Shown: in pieces, positions 44,228-57,825 of the stretch | Position numbering within the stretch: the first letter of the stretch is position 1 | How the letters are laid out: every line of letters begins with the position of its first letter | Notes under the pieces: generated by a model | What the model was told of the DNA's origin: nothing | Seen by the model: only the letters and a program-made list of their open reading frames with translations | Database searches by the model: none | Made by a program: the position numbers and the translations under genes | Assembly: GCA_002682825.1 (NCBI GenBank) | Contig: NOKP01000002.1 | Coordinates: 62,001 to 126,000, forward strand | Direction of reading: 5' to 3' | DNA length: 64,000 nt | From: Neonectria sp. B-13 | Taxonomy: Eukaryota; Ascomycota; Sordariomycetes; Hypocreales; Nectriaceae

Positions 44228-45182
44228 AGTACCATCACTTCAGCAGCCACCACCAAGGGCTGCTTCAATTCTATCTTGAATGGCTCCAAAATCTAGTTCT
44301 GCTGCCAAATGGTTCAATTCTCGCTCACTGCAGGATTCTTCTATCCGGAGTGGTTCGAATGCTGGTTAGATGGTATCGATCACTGCTTTATATTGGGGCC
44401 GATTGAGCGACATAACAAGGCGTTTGACGGGACGCCGTGTGCTGGATTTTGAACAGGAACCAGAGCGCAGCCCCTGGGTCATGCCATTCCCGTCGTTTCG
44501 GCCAAGTCAACATCGGGCCTTAATCTTGGGCTTTAGAAAAACGGGTAGCCGAGACTATCGACGAAACCTGACTTGAGAAATGTCGCTGACAAAGTCTGCT
44601 CCTGGGCTTCGGCCAGCCGCCGCCCGGGATTTTTCGCCCTCGAAGTCTGTTCCTAGCCGTCGGATAACCACGAATAGATGGTTGACATATACACTCGCAC
44701 AGTGACGTCCTTTCACCTCAGCAGCCCCTAGTGCATAAACACTCACAGCCACCTCACCACCCCGGATTTGCGATCCTAAAAGTGGGCGAGCCAGGCAGCT
44801 CGGTGTCACCTGAGGTGTCCTCAGCGTAGAGCAGCAGGAGCTCAGCTCCGGAAATGTAAATAGATTGTGTAGGCTTGAGTTTCGTCTCGAGTTATGTGGT
44901 ATTGTATAAAGATTGCCTGCCTTGATGATGTTATCGTTGAATTTTACACAACGCAAAAATGTAGAGATCAATCCTCCGAAGAAATGGTTTCCCTGCTTTC
45001 AAAATATCCTAGCTCATCACCACGCGTTGATTGACTTAACAGTTTTACTGAGTCCCAATTGAACCATGTGAAAATCCGGCCACTAAGACAAAATCTTGAT
45101 CTTGTAGTCTCCACTGCATTGAACGGTCTGGGGCTGTGTTGGCACGTGTCTGTATTACTTGCATAAGAACGGCGGGATGAGA

Positions 45183-45290
45183 TGGTGACATGATGAGCAG
45201 GTGAAATGAGGTGATCAACCAAAAAGAAATTAACACATACCAAGATTATCCAAAGCAAAAACGTGATTTTGCCCTGGGATCATGAATATT
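45183..45290 (+). repeat. Dispersed repeat, copy B
   Basis: Partner of the copy at 36615-36715 in direct orientation. Similarity is about 75% by eye over about 100 bp, with the core GTGAAATGAGGTGATCAACC. Similarity appears to fade on both sides, with weakly related stretches further right (TATATATAACAACACC versus TAAATACAACATCACC). Confidence 0.5.
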
Positions 45291-45757
45291 AGCCCTGCCG
45301 CAACTGTAGCATGCGACGCGTGTCAAGTTCAGGGGTTCGCGATAGGGCTTTGCTATATATAACAACACCGAAAGACTCAGCCACAACGATAAATTGCAGG
45401 AATGCCCCTCGCTACGATCTTGACCCAAAACCGGAACACACATCATTTAGACTGGCCCATCAATGTACAAAAAGGGCAGTGATTGGTGCGTTCGCTTCCA
45501 AAAAGGCGTGCTCCCCGGTTCAAAGGCGCTGTGAATATGTGGGATGATACGTCAGGATACGGTGTAGGAAATGATATCGAATCTTTCATCTTAACAACAC
45601 AGGTTGAGCTGAAACACTTTGTTTTGATGACATTATTGTAAGAACACCAGATATTCTATAAGATACAATCTCCTCGATGCTTGATCAATCCACTCGTCTT
45701 AGATCTTTATTGCTACTCATTTCCGAAGGCCAATTTTCTCCCAAGTGCTGCTAAATC

Positions 45758-47718
<1,961 letters not shown>

Positions 47719-48054
47719 ACTGGGGATAGACTCCCCAGTTGCTTGTTTAGTTTCAGATACATACCCGAGAGCTCGGTCCTAGGAATATCGCACATGTCAC
47801 GCATTCGTTTCAAATTAGTCCGCTGGAGTGAAGGATTCACCATGCCTTGAGTTTCTGTGGCTATATTAGATGATCGATTAGAAGCTCCAAGTAGAGCCTT
47901 TCTTATCCCACATTTTCAACATTTCATCCGAAGATCGACGCATAAATGTGGGCTGCCTTGAAATTGGAGTAGTTTGGCTTCAGTACAAGCTTTTCACCCT
48001 ACATTTAGAACTCAAACAATATCTTCAAGGCTACCTAGCTTACACCGTCCATGA
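47719..48054. other. Convergent intergenic region
   Basis: 336 bp between the 3' ends of UGM and the alpha/beta hydrolase. Nothing recognisable. Confidence 0.6.
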
Positions 48055-49017
48055 CTATTTACTGGCTTCATTCTTGATGAACGTCAGAGCTGCCTCCATT
48101 TGCTGTGCAGTTGGCAAGCTTCTGTGATCACCTTCGTTCCAGGTGGTCGTAACTTCGCACCCGCTCTTCACTAGCATATCTGAAAGATCTTCGACTTCAG
48201 TCTTGGGGACCAATTCATCAACGGATGCAGGAAACAGAGCCACTCTTTTGCCCCGCACATCGGAAGGGAAATCTTCAATTGCAAACCCTTTGGTGGCGAA
48301 TGCAGGCATCTTGGCTGAAAAGTAGTCTCGAGGGAACGCCTTGCCAACGACCGTCTGCACCGGGATAGCAAAGTGAAAAGGCCACGCAAAGATCGTCTTC
48401 ACGAAGTGCTGTATCACTGTTGCTGCTCGTTTGAACGGGACGATGCCGATTGCTCCGACGACGCTGTTTCGGTGCAGCTGGCCTGCCCAGAAGAAGGTTC
48501 CAATTGAACGGCCGCACAGAATGAATTTGGCGTTGGGGTACTTTTCTTCCAAGTAGTCGAGAACAGCCTCATCGTTGGCTTGCGCCGCAATTTCCAGAGC
48601 GCCGTCGGCAAAAGGCACTTGGGAGCTCAAGTCATACCCAACAAAGTCACGCCCAACGACTTTGATTCTGCAGCTTTGTAACGTTTCTATGAGCTCTCTC
48701 AAGTAACGAGTTGGCCGAGTGTTGCCATGGGCGAGAACGACTATGAAGTCTCCCTCCCCGCCCCTATAGTCATGTATACCGACTTTGCTCCCAACCTTGG
48801 TTGTGATACTTTCATGATCGGCTTGAAGTTCGCTTCGCCCTCTTCCTAGTCGCTCGTAGTCAATATCGCCTGCATTGCCAGGGAAAAGGCGACAGTGGGC
48901 TTGTGGTACTAGACCAGCTATAAGCCAACTAGTGGAACCACTGAAGATTCCCTTGTGATGCAGTTGGCGCGAGGTTGTTGGAACCTCCGTTACCGAAATG
49001 GGTTCAGGCACTTCCAT
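48055..49017 (-). CDS. Alpha/beta hydrolase (Bem46/ABHD17-like)
   Basis: Single exon, 320 aa. Core motifs: VVLAHGNTRPT (oxyanion strand, 93-103), VVGRDFVGYDLSS, ILCGRSIGTFFW with the nucleophile Ser171 in GxSxG, Asp267 in PASVDELVPK, and His298 in NEGDHRSL, giving a complete Ser-Asp-His triad. It resembles the Bem46/ABHD17 group of serine hydrolases; a thioesterase or lipase function is possible but the substrate is unknown. No clear signal peptide; the first 50 residues are poorly conserved in appearance. It is convergent with UGM. Confidence 0.82.
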   Translation of the reverse strand: MEVPEPISVTEVPTTSRQLHHKGIFSGSTSWLIAGLVPQAHCRLFPGNAGDIDYERLGRGRSELQADHESITTKVGSKVGIHDYRGGEGDFIVVLAHGNTRPTRYLRELIETLQSCRIKVVGRDFVGYDLSSQVPFADGALEIAAQANDEAVLDYLEEKYPNAKFILCGRSIGTFFWAGQLHRNSVVGAIGIVPFKRAATVIQHFVKTIFAWPFHFAIPVQTVVGKAFPRDYFSAKMPAFATKGFAIEDFPSDVRGKRVALFPASVDELVPKTEVEDLSDMLVKSGCEVTTTWNEGDHRSLPTAQQMEAALTFIKNEASK

Positions 49018-50266
49018 ATTCCTTGTGACATTGAGCTAGTAGCAGTTGTGAACAAAGCTTTTGCTTCGAAGGGGGTTGAGTAGTAGAGAGAAAAGAGGTT
49101 AGTCAACTAGCGAGTGGACCTGGCAAGTGAAAGGGTGGGGTTGTCCAAGAGATGAACCGAGTTCTTTAGGTTTATGTTGATAAAAAATCGAGACGTCGCG
49201 GTGAGTAAATGTTGAATGTGGTTTGTGATGATAGTGAATCGGAGATGGCATGAATCGTGGGTTGAAAGTGAGGGTGAGAGGGAGGGAATTCGGGATGCTA
49301 AATACTGTCATGTAGAAGTGGGGTCTGCCTGGTTCTGCCCAGCCCGACCGCCCGAATGAGGCTATTTGGGCGAACAGCTATTGAAGTATATGAACAACCG
49401 GACAATCTACATGAACAGGCACCATGTCCTGCCCCAAACAAGTTCTGTTCCAGGCAAGCTGAACCAAAGTTCGATTCTTCTTTACCAAAATAGCCGTTGT
49501 TCAACAAAGTTACTACTTATTTCATATCTTGCAATGATCATGCCAGGTACATTGATAACACCAAAGCAGCGTGGCGGAGTCGAACAGACTGCACAAGGCT
49601 TAATTGCAAATCAGCACTTGACACATGCTCAGCCGAGACCTTTATCTGATTCACGTCCTTTGATGCACTTTTAGCGCCGCTGCAGTATGTTTTGATGGTT
49701 AGGAACTTCGGTTGCTGATGACATGATTCACATCCCACAGCCTTTGCACAGCCCCTACACTTACTTCTTTCAGCCAAAGCTGACTCCGGCGCAGTGAATT
49801 AGTCCCGCCAGAACGGTTGCGCACACTCCGCGGCGTGACTCCACGGCCAGAACACAGCCATGACACCTCAACGAATGAGGTCAACACCATAGTAGCCCAG
49901 CGTGTTGGTGTTGAAGGAAAGGCAGTAGAAGGGCCTTGGGAGCGAGTGCCAGTAATTTGTGTCATTATATACATAGTAATACTTATTCAACTCCCAAAAT
50001 GCATATCACGTGTGACCGCCCGCATGTCCTGGCTCGCGGGGTTCTGGAATAAGCAAGCTCATTTTGAGTTCAGACCTGCGAAGCTACATCTCCAAGGAAA
50101 TTCGTAAACCGTCAACTTCAAAGTGGTTGATATCTCAACGACAGCACATCATCAGAGCTTCAGCGCATTACAACCGAAGCCGTGCATCTCACAAGAGCAG
50201 AAATCAAGCGGATCAAGTCGTCTGATACCTAAGATACCTTCTTCCCATTACATTGGCCGTGGAACC
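49018..50266. other. Intergenic, no gene seen
   Basis: About 1.25 kb. A pyrimidine/purine-skewed leader precedes the hydrolase (49018-49310). A tRNA-like box was checked near 49575 and rejected. Short frames only. Confidence 0.5.
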
Positions 50267-51819
50267 TTACGGTACAGTGTACTCACCCTCTTCAGGCTTA
50301 CGCCCGTATACATATCGTGCGTACATATATCCATGGATTTGCCTACTCCTCAGGGCCTTTCGCATCCCCATGAGAAAAATTTGGTACTCGTCCTTTGACC
50401 AGTCCATGACGTTGTGCCACAGCATCAGAGTGTACCCTGTTGTGTATTAGCAAAGAAAGCGCAGGGCAAACGACACAGAAGGAAGGCCATTTGAGCTCCA
50501 GGTCTTCTACATACTACTCACCTTCCAAGTCATTCTCTATTGTGAGTTTCAGAAACTGTCCAACCTCGCGAATCTTGGCATCCTTGGGCCAACCACCAAC
50601 AGGGATCTGATCAACGTCAGTAAGTGCACAGGTGAATCTGCTGACTTTTCGTCGCAATGTACCTTGTAGTCAACGTGCTTGACATCAACAAACCCCGCCT
50701 CATACATGGCCTTCACCTGCAGATCTTCCTTGACAACACAGAAGCTCCGGCCAGACCGCTTCCCACCTTCCCGGTACAAAGCATTCCACGTCTCAATCGG
50801 AGCATTTCCTTCAATGGTGCCGTCATCACTCTCAAACGCAGGATCAATCTCACAGGACTGTATCCAGCCACCAGGCTTAGTGCAGATATATGCCTCCTTG
50901 AACAGCGCGCCCCAGTCCGCAATGGCGCCAAAGAGGTATCGCAGGTGCACAAAGTCAAAGGTGTTTTCTGGCCAGCTCCAGCTAAGTGTAGCGTCGTCAA
51001 GTTCGAATTTGACGTTTGGCGGAACCCAGACCGGCTGGATGGGTGACAGGTCAGTCCCAGTAATCTCAGCATCGGGGAACTCCTCGGCAAAGTCACTGTG
51101 ACATGGCAGTAAGCAACCAGACAAGATGCATCATGGTAAAGGGATGCTACATTGCCCATGCTCCTACGATGCATCAGTAACTCGTTTTATGGCTGGTACT
51201 TGTACGGCTCACCTGTGCCTGTGCCTATGTCAAGAACTTGCTACCCAGGGTCAGCGGCGAAAGTAATCGCTGTTGGCCATTTTCACCTCGACATTGTCTT
51301 TGATAGGTGCTAAGAATAATTTTCCGCCCAGAAGCAGTGTGAGATAATGATGACTAGTCAGATCTTAGCAATTGCAGCCGTTATGGCTCATATAGATTAT
51401 TACGTGAGATCAACCGATTCACTCTGCTGCTCGTCGTTTGGCGTGAAGTACTCAGTGTTGTACTTGTCACTATGAAAAGTGCGGCCTTGGATAATTCGAT
51501 ACTCGAGGATGCTCGAGGTGATAGACGCGGTGTAGTTATTACTACCAACGTGAGTGTTTGCATGGGGTATGCAAGGACGGGAGTCCATACACGTCATAAG
51601 CATGCGCGAAATCGTCATTATCCGGTTCAACTTCATCCTACGTAAATTTAAGAAATTAAATGTCCACACGCTCTAGCTCTCTTCACTTACCTCTGGGATA
51701 TCAGCAGGAACCAGCTCTGTCTGAGGGCGAGGGGAAGGAGCAGGATTCAGCTCTGCAGCTTCCAGCGAGTTTTGCCAAGAGCTAATAGCGGCTGCTGTTC
51801 TCTCGGGTTGATCCGCCAT
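50267..51819 (-). CDS. LaeA-like SAM-dependent methyltransferase
   Basis: Nine exons: complement(join(50267..50436,50522..50606,50663..51095,51151..51163,51213..51240,51287..51353,51404..51541,51591..51637,51691..51819)), 369 aa. Every junction keeps the frame and rebuilds conserved blocks, including a 13-nt exon that completes motif I ([16 protein letters not shown], about 129-144). Others: [80 protein letters not shown] and [20 protein letters not shown]. This is the TAM-type methyltransferase family that includes LaeA, the global regulator of secondary metabolism. Such genes are numerous in fungi and most have unknown targets. The acidic, disordered N-terminus (about 43-60) is also typical. 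Confidence 0.92.
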
Positions 51820-52834
51820 GATGCAGCGCTCAGTTGGTTCCAATCGATGAAAGGCGGCTGTAATTGCTTAGCTGAGTTGCCCCAAAAGATCGAATATGCT
51901 CCGCGTCGGGATTTGTAGATGAAGGAGCCGAGGAGAGGGGAATGCTCCATTGGGATGATCTGATCAAAGTGGCGGTCAAGGGTAGGGTTGCACACTGAGC
52001 GGGGTCTCTTTGGCTTGTACGTATCAACACACCTGACATCTAACTAATCCTGGGAGCTCATCCAAGACGCCAGTGACCAATCAGCATGTGGGATCATGGG
52101 AATGTTTCAGCCTCGGAGACCTCGGAACAAGCAGTTACCGAAATGGATTATTAGCATTGATGCATTGATATAATGGTGTCAAAATACGTCAGAGGAGCTA
52201 ACAATCATACCACCCTTGACAGAGTCCGACTACAGGGATATTATGCGACATTGTCTGTTAGCTGACTAGGAGAAGACCTGGTAATTACTACCTGCCGGGA
52301 TGCCTTTTGAAGAGGATGGAGATGTTATCTAGCATATACCCATACAGGAAATGTCGATATGTGATAAAATACTCCATATAATTCTTGCACAGTCGATAGC
52401 TTACTGTTCCGCGAAACAGGTGCACGCCGTTCTCTGTTCAGGAACAGCCGCTCTTTCTCGTCGACTTGTTCACTAGCGAGATCCTCTTCCCACTCCTGCT
52501 CTACTCCTCCCTTGCGGACGGCTGACCGAGCCCGTTTTGCTGGCGGTCAGTCTTGCCTCTGTGAGATCCGCGCCGCCACGTGGACCCGGACAGTGCTGGA
52601 GCAACATCGGTCGCTCGGCGCTGCGGGTTCGCCCTTTCCTGGCTGAGATCCTCGCGGCCCGGAGGATGAGTTCGCAGATGGCAACCACCTCTTCAGCTAC
52701 AGAGACAGCACGACTTGTGCATAATTCGGTAATTGCTTGTTTCAGCGCACCCACAAGCCACAGTCAAACGGAAGAGCTAAGGGGCAGCGAAGGTCAATTT
52801 TGTTGATCATTACACCAAGGTCTGTCTAAGCAGA
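51820..52834. other. Intergenic with a GC-rich patch
   Basis: About 1 kb. The promoter of the methyltransferase is at the left. A clearly GC-rich block at about 52490-52700 is open in more than one frame on both strands (up to 93 codons), but I recognise no protein. It may be a fragment of a lost gene or of a transposable element. Confidence 0.4.
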
Positions 52835-54844
52835 TTATGGAACAATCGCCTCAAGGCCAGGAGGCCATGGAAACAAGACTTTCGTCGTTTCGATACCCTC
52901 AAAAAAACACAACCCGAGAACCCAACGCCTGATTTTCAGCCGAGGAACTGTTCCTTTGGCTTCCCTCACAAAACCCACTTGCTGTACCTCCAAGGACACA
53001 TGACGATCTACATCATTGATATCATACTCAGGAGAGCCTTCACCCTTGGGGCAAGAGGCTGTGAAGACGAAGGAAGGTCCATTTCCCTGAAGTGAGTGTT
53101 GTAAATCCTCCCCGTTATCTTCAGGGTCCTTATCACAAATGAATATAGCTTGGTGCAGGGACCGATTTGAGGACCTCCGCTTCGAGGGGTCCCAAATACA
53201 TGCCAATCTTAGCACCATGTCTTGGTCGATCGCATCGGCGAGCTCTGAAGCCATCGTTCGCATGTAGCTTCCCGCAAAGGTGTCAGGGAAACGATCATTA
53301 GACCCACACCTTGCGTCGCGTTTCAAAAAATTCTGAAGTTGGTTCCGGAGGGTAAAGTATCGAAGGACTTGGAGCCTATTGGCGAGTTGGGTGAGTCGCT
53401 TGCGATTATGGAGACCCAGCTTCCCTGTTGGATCATTGACCCACGACGGCTGTTGAACTATCTCTCGCGACCAAATCTTTCTGTCGAGCTTCCACAAGTG
53501 ACCCTTTGTCAATACACCACTGGGGGTAAGTTCGACGTAAGGGAAACGACAACCTTTATTGAAAGACAGGCTGCGTCGGTTCAGGGGAGCAAAGAAACCT
53601 TTGAAGGAATGTGAGGTGAGGAATTCCAAGACAGTCATTCGTGACGGAAGGCTGGTGACTCTCCTATCACAAAAGATCTCTCCATTCAACAGCCACAAAG
53701 CCAACATGGAGAGGCTAATGCTGTGTTCCCGCTTCTGGAGCTTTGTAACATCCAGACGCCTGGAATATTGGCAACAGTTAGCAGCAACCTCGAGTCGATC
53801 CCATTCCTTCACTAAACTCCTTCTACTGATGTCTGAGATGATGGTAGGTGACATAGATTCGTGTTTTTCCAGCAGGAGAGTGTACCTCCCGGCGGTGGTG
53901 ATAATCTGGCGAATTGCCTCTTGTGCTTGGGGCGGCGGGGATTCTTCGCTTTCAAAGGCCAAACAAAGCCGAGTGACCTCGTAAGAAAAATTGATGATGT
54001 TGATGCAGAGCTCTCCGATTATGTCTTGGAAGAGCGTGGTGCCAAACGAACGCTTCAGCTTCTCTAAATCAGGCGAATGGGGAATGAGTAGACTCATGGC
54101 AGCCCCGGCGCGATAGCTCTCCTGATATATCCATCCCCTCTTCCACCATAGATCGTCCGTCAACTTCTTCAGAAGGTTAAGTGCCTTGGTTGCCTCTTGT
54201 TGATTTGTCTTGCCTGAGAGTTGGAAGCGGGGTTTCTGTCGACCGCTGGAGACGAGATCACCTCTCAGAATCCTAACTAAGAGTTCCAGGTCGCTCCGAG
54301 ATTCGATACGGGTCGCCAGTAACGCGACAGGGTGCTCGCTATGCTTATAGACAAGATCCATAGCGCTGAAGCCTTCGAGCTTCTGTTTGCATTCTAGGTG
54401 GCCGCATCCGATTTCGTTGCAACTTGTTTGCACAATGCTATGTTGGTCTATCCAGAGGAGCTCCAGACGAAACCTTCGCATGTACTTGAAGATGCGGTCG
54501 AAAACACAGTCTCTAACCTCAGAAGGATCAAAACTGCTTCTGCTGCTTCTGCTCTGTACCTTGTAACGACCCTTACTAGGATCCTCGACCTCGTTGGATG
54601 CAACCCACGTGTATGATAAAGCGACGTAAGACGGATTTTCGAAAGCATCAACCCTCCGACGAGATAAAAAAGTGGGCTGATGTCGACAAAGGCTTAGACA
54701 TTCCAAGTTTTCAACAAATGACCGATATTTCTGCTGTTTAAATTTGCTGTCTTGGATGTCGATGAGGAGTGAGACAATTGATTTGCCATGGCAGCGAGCA
54801 ATCTGTTCTAGCGACTTCTCAAAGTCGTTGTCATTTGTGTTCAT
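52835..54844 (-). CDS. HET-like protein 4 (divergent HET domain)
   Basis: Single exon, 669 aa. HET blocks are present but divergent: YVALSYTWVASNE, RLELLWIDQHSI (in place of the usual LWIDAxCINQ) and LWWKRGWIYQESYRA (in place of WxRRxWTLQE). The long middle helical region and the C-terminal third (beginning about YVELTPSGVLTKGHLWKL) occur together in a known HET subgroup where GVLTKGxLWKL precedes a DPSxxR region. The loss of the Cys-Ile-Asn-Gln core may mean altered or lost cell-death activity. Frame intact; ATG at 54844. Confidence 0.82.
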   Translation of the reverse strand: MNTNDNDFEKSLEQIARCHGKSIVSLLIDIQDSKFKQQKYRSFVENLECLSLCRHQPTFLSRRRVDAFENPSYVALSYTWVASNEVEDPSKGRYKVQSRSSRSSFDPSEVRDCVFDRIFKYMRRFRLELLWIDQHSIVQTSCNEIGCGHLECKQKLEGFSAMDLVYKHSEHPVALLATRIESRSDLELLVRILRGDLVSSGRQKPRFQLSGKTNQQEATKALNLLKKLTDDLWWKRGWIYQESYRAGAAMSLLIPHSPDLEKLKRSFGTTLFQDIIGELCINIINFSYEVTRLCLAFESEESPPPQAQEAIRQIITTAGRYTLLLEKHESMSPTIISDISRRSLVKEWDRLEVAANCCQYSRRLDVTKLQKREHSISLSMLALWLLNGEIFCDRRVTSLPSRMTVLEFLTSHSFKGFFAPLNRRSLSFNKGCRFPYVELTPSGVLTKGHLWKLDRKIWSREIVQQPSWVNDPTGKLGLHNRKRLTQLANRLQVLRYFTLRNQLQNFLKRDARCGSNDRFPDTFAGSYMRTMASELADAIDQDMVLRLACIWDPSKRRSSNRSLHQAIFICDKDPEDNGEDLQHSLQGNGPSFVFTASCPKGEGSPEYDINDVDRHVSLEVQQVGFVREAKGTVPRLKIRRWVLGLCFFEGIETTKVLFPWPPGLEAIVP

Positions 54845-55372
54845 TTCGACGGATACTCAATAGGGAATAGTAGTGAACAAAGATTCACGTCTTGGTGAAT
54901 GAAGCAATCCGGCGTTTGGTGACAGATGAAGGTACAAATGTGAGCGGAGAGCGTGATGATATGATGATTAGGCAGCTACGCCACAGTGCGGGGAAGCTTA
55001 GGTAGCTGGTGGAATTCCTACAGGGTTCCTAATGCGGAATGTATATAATCACCAGTCCGAGAGCCTCGTGGAGGCTCATCTACCCTTCAGAGACTTGCAA
55101 CCACCCACACGCTGTCCCATTTCGGATACATATCTAGCGAATCAGCCCATACCGCGAAAGGGGTGTTTCCGCTTTCCCCTTTCTCCTCATTGATTCATTG
55201 TTACCACTCTAGTCTTCCATGAGAGAATCTTCCCGCGTAGCCAATGCCCCTGTGTGCCCGCGTCTCGCGTTATGGAGACTTGAACTGATGGCTGAGCACA
55301 TGCCAAAGAAGCCTATTGGCGGTCTAATGGAGCAACTTGATCATAAGACGTAGCGGTAATAAGATAGGAGTA
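54845..55372. other. Intergenic, no gene seen
   Basis: 528 bp between two minus-strand genes, including the promoter of HET-like gene 4. Nothing else recognised. Confidence 0.55.
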
Positions 55373-56899
55373 TTAGGAACCTGTGTGCTTATCCCAGCTA
55401 AAAGATTGCTCGTTAGTAAGGGGAATGATAGATGATGAAAGGAATAACTCACAGGTCTAAGAATAGTTTCCATAAGATGGAGAAGAGTAATCCTTGCAAC
55501 CCGTTGGCTAGAATCCGTGTTTTCAAACCCCGTCCCAAGAGCCCAAAGATGCCCTCCTCACGGACGATCAACGTTGCAACCTCCACTACAAAGCATATAG
55601 CATTAGCATCTCCCGGCAACATCAACGACCCGATATTGCTTACTGTAAGACACTTTAGTGTCATTGACTTGTCGGTAAGTCTTGACAACTCTCAACGAGT
55701 TGGAGATGGAGTCAGAGACGACGGAAGCGCAGAACCCGATGAAAGCCAGACGTAGTAGCCACCAAAATAACGGATGCTTTGGCGGCTCAGTGAGAATCTC
55801 GGATAAGTAGTTGTACTAAGTACTCAGAGTCAATGCTGTTCATCAATATGTGTAGATTTCGAGGCTTACTGTTGCAAACCAAGGATAATGTCCGACAAAT
55901 GTGGCAGCAGCGGTAGCCAATGCACCCCACCACAAGCTCCCAATACCATTTGTCTTAACGCGTCGGCGCAGAATTGCTGTGCCGCGGGCTCCTTGCGCTT
56001 GAAGCGTGGTTTTCAGTGTATCAATCGGAGTGAGGATAATTCGAAAGGACGCCGCACTTGAATTCTTGCGTAAGCAACTGATATTTGATTACTTGGGGAA
56101 GGAGAGCCTTACCAAAGCGAGGCGAAGATGGTCTTGATTGGCGAGGGAAGTTTGTTCAAGTACGGATTTGACTGAAGCAATGCAAGAATGCCGGCATTGG
56201 CCGCAGTGTCACCGAACCTCGAAACGGGACCTAAGCACCATTAGCTCGCCGCCTAAGGGAATGATCTGTATACAAGGCATACCTTGGATAAGGGCAGGCG
56301 CGATGCCTTGATAGTAGCGTCGAATGCCACCTTCTTCGTAAAGTGTCCGTACGGTGCTGGTGAAATAAGTGCCATGGCGGTACTGGTAGTTCATGATTGT
56401 GCGGAGTGGCTGTGTACGATTTAGCATCAACCACAATGACGAACAGGAATAGAAGTACCATGAGCAATAAGACTTGCAGAAGCATAGCAGCAGCGCCACT
56501 TAGACCGCCCCCAAGGGCGCGTTTGAGAGCAGCTTTGAGATCGAACTGTAGGAAGGGTTAATTTATGACAGATGTGGACAAGGATGTGAGATCAAGTACT
56601 TCGGTCTCATCGGCATCTATCCATCCTTTGACGAAGACGGCAATGACAACGGCTGCCAGTACAGCCCAGAATATCCGCCAGAGATACCAACTCTTGGGTC
56701 GCTTCTCGGGCGTTGCCTCCGACGACTCGGACTGGGCATCTTCATTCTGAGGCGGCAGTTGGTCTCCGAGCAGCGGGGTCTGCTCAGTGGTCCTCTGAGG
56801 GCTCTCTGCGTCGATTTCAAGAGTCATGATGGGCTCGGTGTCGCAGCACTCTGGCTTTGATGACGACTCCAAGTTCGGGTCAATCAATGCTCGCGGCAT
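55373..56899 (-). CDS. Mitochondrial carrier family protein
   Basis: Eight exons: complement(join(55373..55397,55453..55585,55644..55815,55870..56056,56113..56230,56283..56409,56459..56545,56600..56899)), 382 aa. The introns are 49-58 bp and all keep frame. After an acidic N-terminal extension (about 1-100, with a Trp-rich membrane segment SWYLWRIFWAVLAAVVIAVF) come carrier repeats: FDLKAALKRALGGGLSGAAA, PLRTIMNYQYRHGT, RYYQGIAPALIQGPVSRFGD, the signature PIDTLKTTLQAQG (PxDxxK), GHYPWFATYNYLSE, and SNSLRVVKTYRQ. The end is RGLKTRILANGLQGLLFSIL plus WKLFLDLWDK. Fungal homologues of this longer type are uncharacterised; the transported compound is unknown. The last exon is 25 nt, found through a GTGAGT donor and TTTTAG acceptor. 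Confidence 0.9.
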
Positions 56900-57825
56900 T
56901 GGCGGACGGTTCCCCGCGGTTTGGGTTGGTAAGCATATCTCGCGTGCTGCTATCGGCGATGACGTGCCGGGTTTCAGCGGGGCGACTGACTAGATGTAGA
57001 CTAGACTAGTCTAAATAAAGGACGAGGAGGTGCTTGATAAGGAAGTGGATCCCAAACCGGAGAGGGCTGGGGACTGTGTTGGACCTTAGGCCAGCAATGC
57101 CAAGACCTTCCTGTGGAATGGAGATCCAAGGCGAGATTCTTCAGCCGGGCGTGGCCCAGTATGAAGCGATACGCAAGTGAGCCTTGTAAAAATAAAAGGC
57201 GTTAATTTCAGCAATCGACCGCTGGCTAAGGGATTCCTCCTGCTTCCATGATCCGCGCAGTCGGAGCAAGCATATCGACGGCGGTGCAATTGTGAGGTTT
57301 TGAGAGCGGACGATGTCTGTGGTTTGGCTGTACAAGGGTCAGGTCAGGCGAGCCACAAGGCTCAGTTTACGCCCAGGTGTGAAGCCTTGAAGGTCAAGCA
57401 GAATCTGGAATAGATGGAATTTTGGGAGGATCTAGCGGAAGACATGACTTACTATTGATTGACCGCTAGGCCAAAAGTAAGCCACCCTACTGTTGGGCTG
57501 GTCATATCTTTCATAATAGGTGGTCACCCACCAACACTTACCAACTGACAGATCCTGAAGTCGACATCGTCTAGAATTTTCGGTTGTGCCGAGCAACCTC
57601 CCCACACTTTCGGCCACTTTCCGTCTCACCGAATATGCAGAGCCCTGATCCAATTAAACGGCATCGGAATCAGCCAAAGACGCCGAGGCGCACCAGTCAT
57701 ATTTTCCGGGATCGGGCATGGAAATCCCTTGAAAAAGCTGCGAACGCATATGACGGCCACTCCCTTGCCTTGCTTGCTTTCGAGTTACTTTATCTGACTC
57801 ATCCAGCCGACGACAGGCCGCCATC
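56900..57825. other. Divergent promoter region
   Basis: 926 bp shared by the divergent carrier (minus) and methyltransferase (plus) genes. Several short frames, none convincing. No clear TATA box. Confidence 0.5.

Larger units (their letters stand above)
43533..45757. other. Intergenic with MITE-like element and dispersed repeat copy B
   Basis: 2.2 kb without credible genes. It contains the inverted-repeat element at 43973-44227 and repeat copy B at 45183-45290. Two imperfect copies of CTTATATACTCTCTT occur just before the element (about 43842 and 43901). A TCTATAAGA element near 45656 is about 95 bp upstream of the UGM start codon and may be its TATA box. Confidence 0.5.

Noticed and set aside
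44555..44971. 138-codon minus-strand ORF
   Set aside because: Mixed composition without domain; near repeats and the MITE-like element; likely chance.
49565..49680. tRNA-like B box (TGTTCGACTCC) on the minus strand
   Set aside because: The T-stem cannot form and the D-arm/A-box is absent; length would be about 115 nt.
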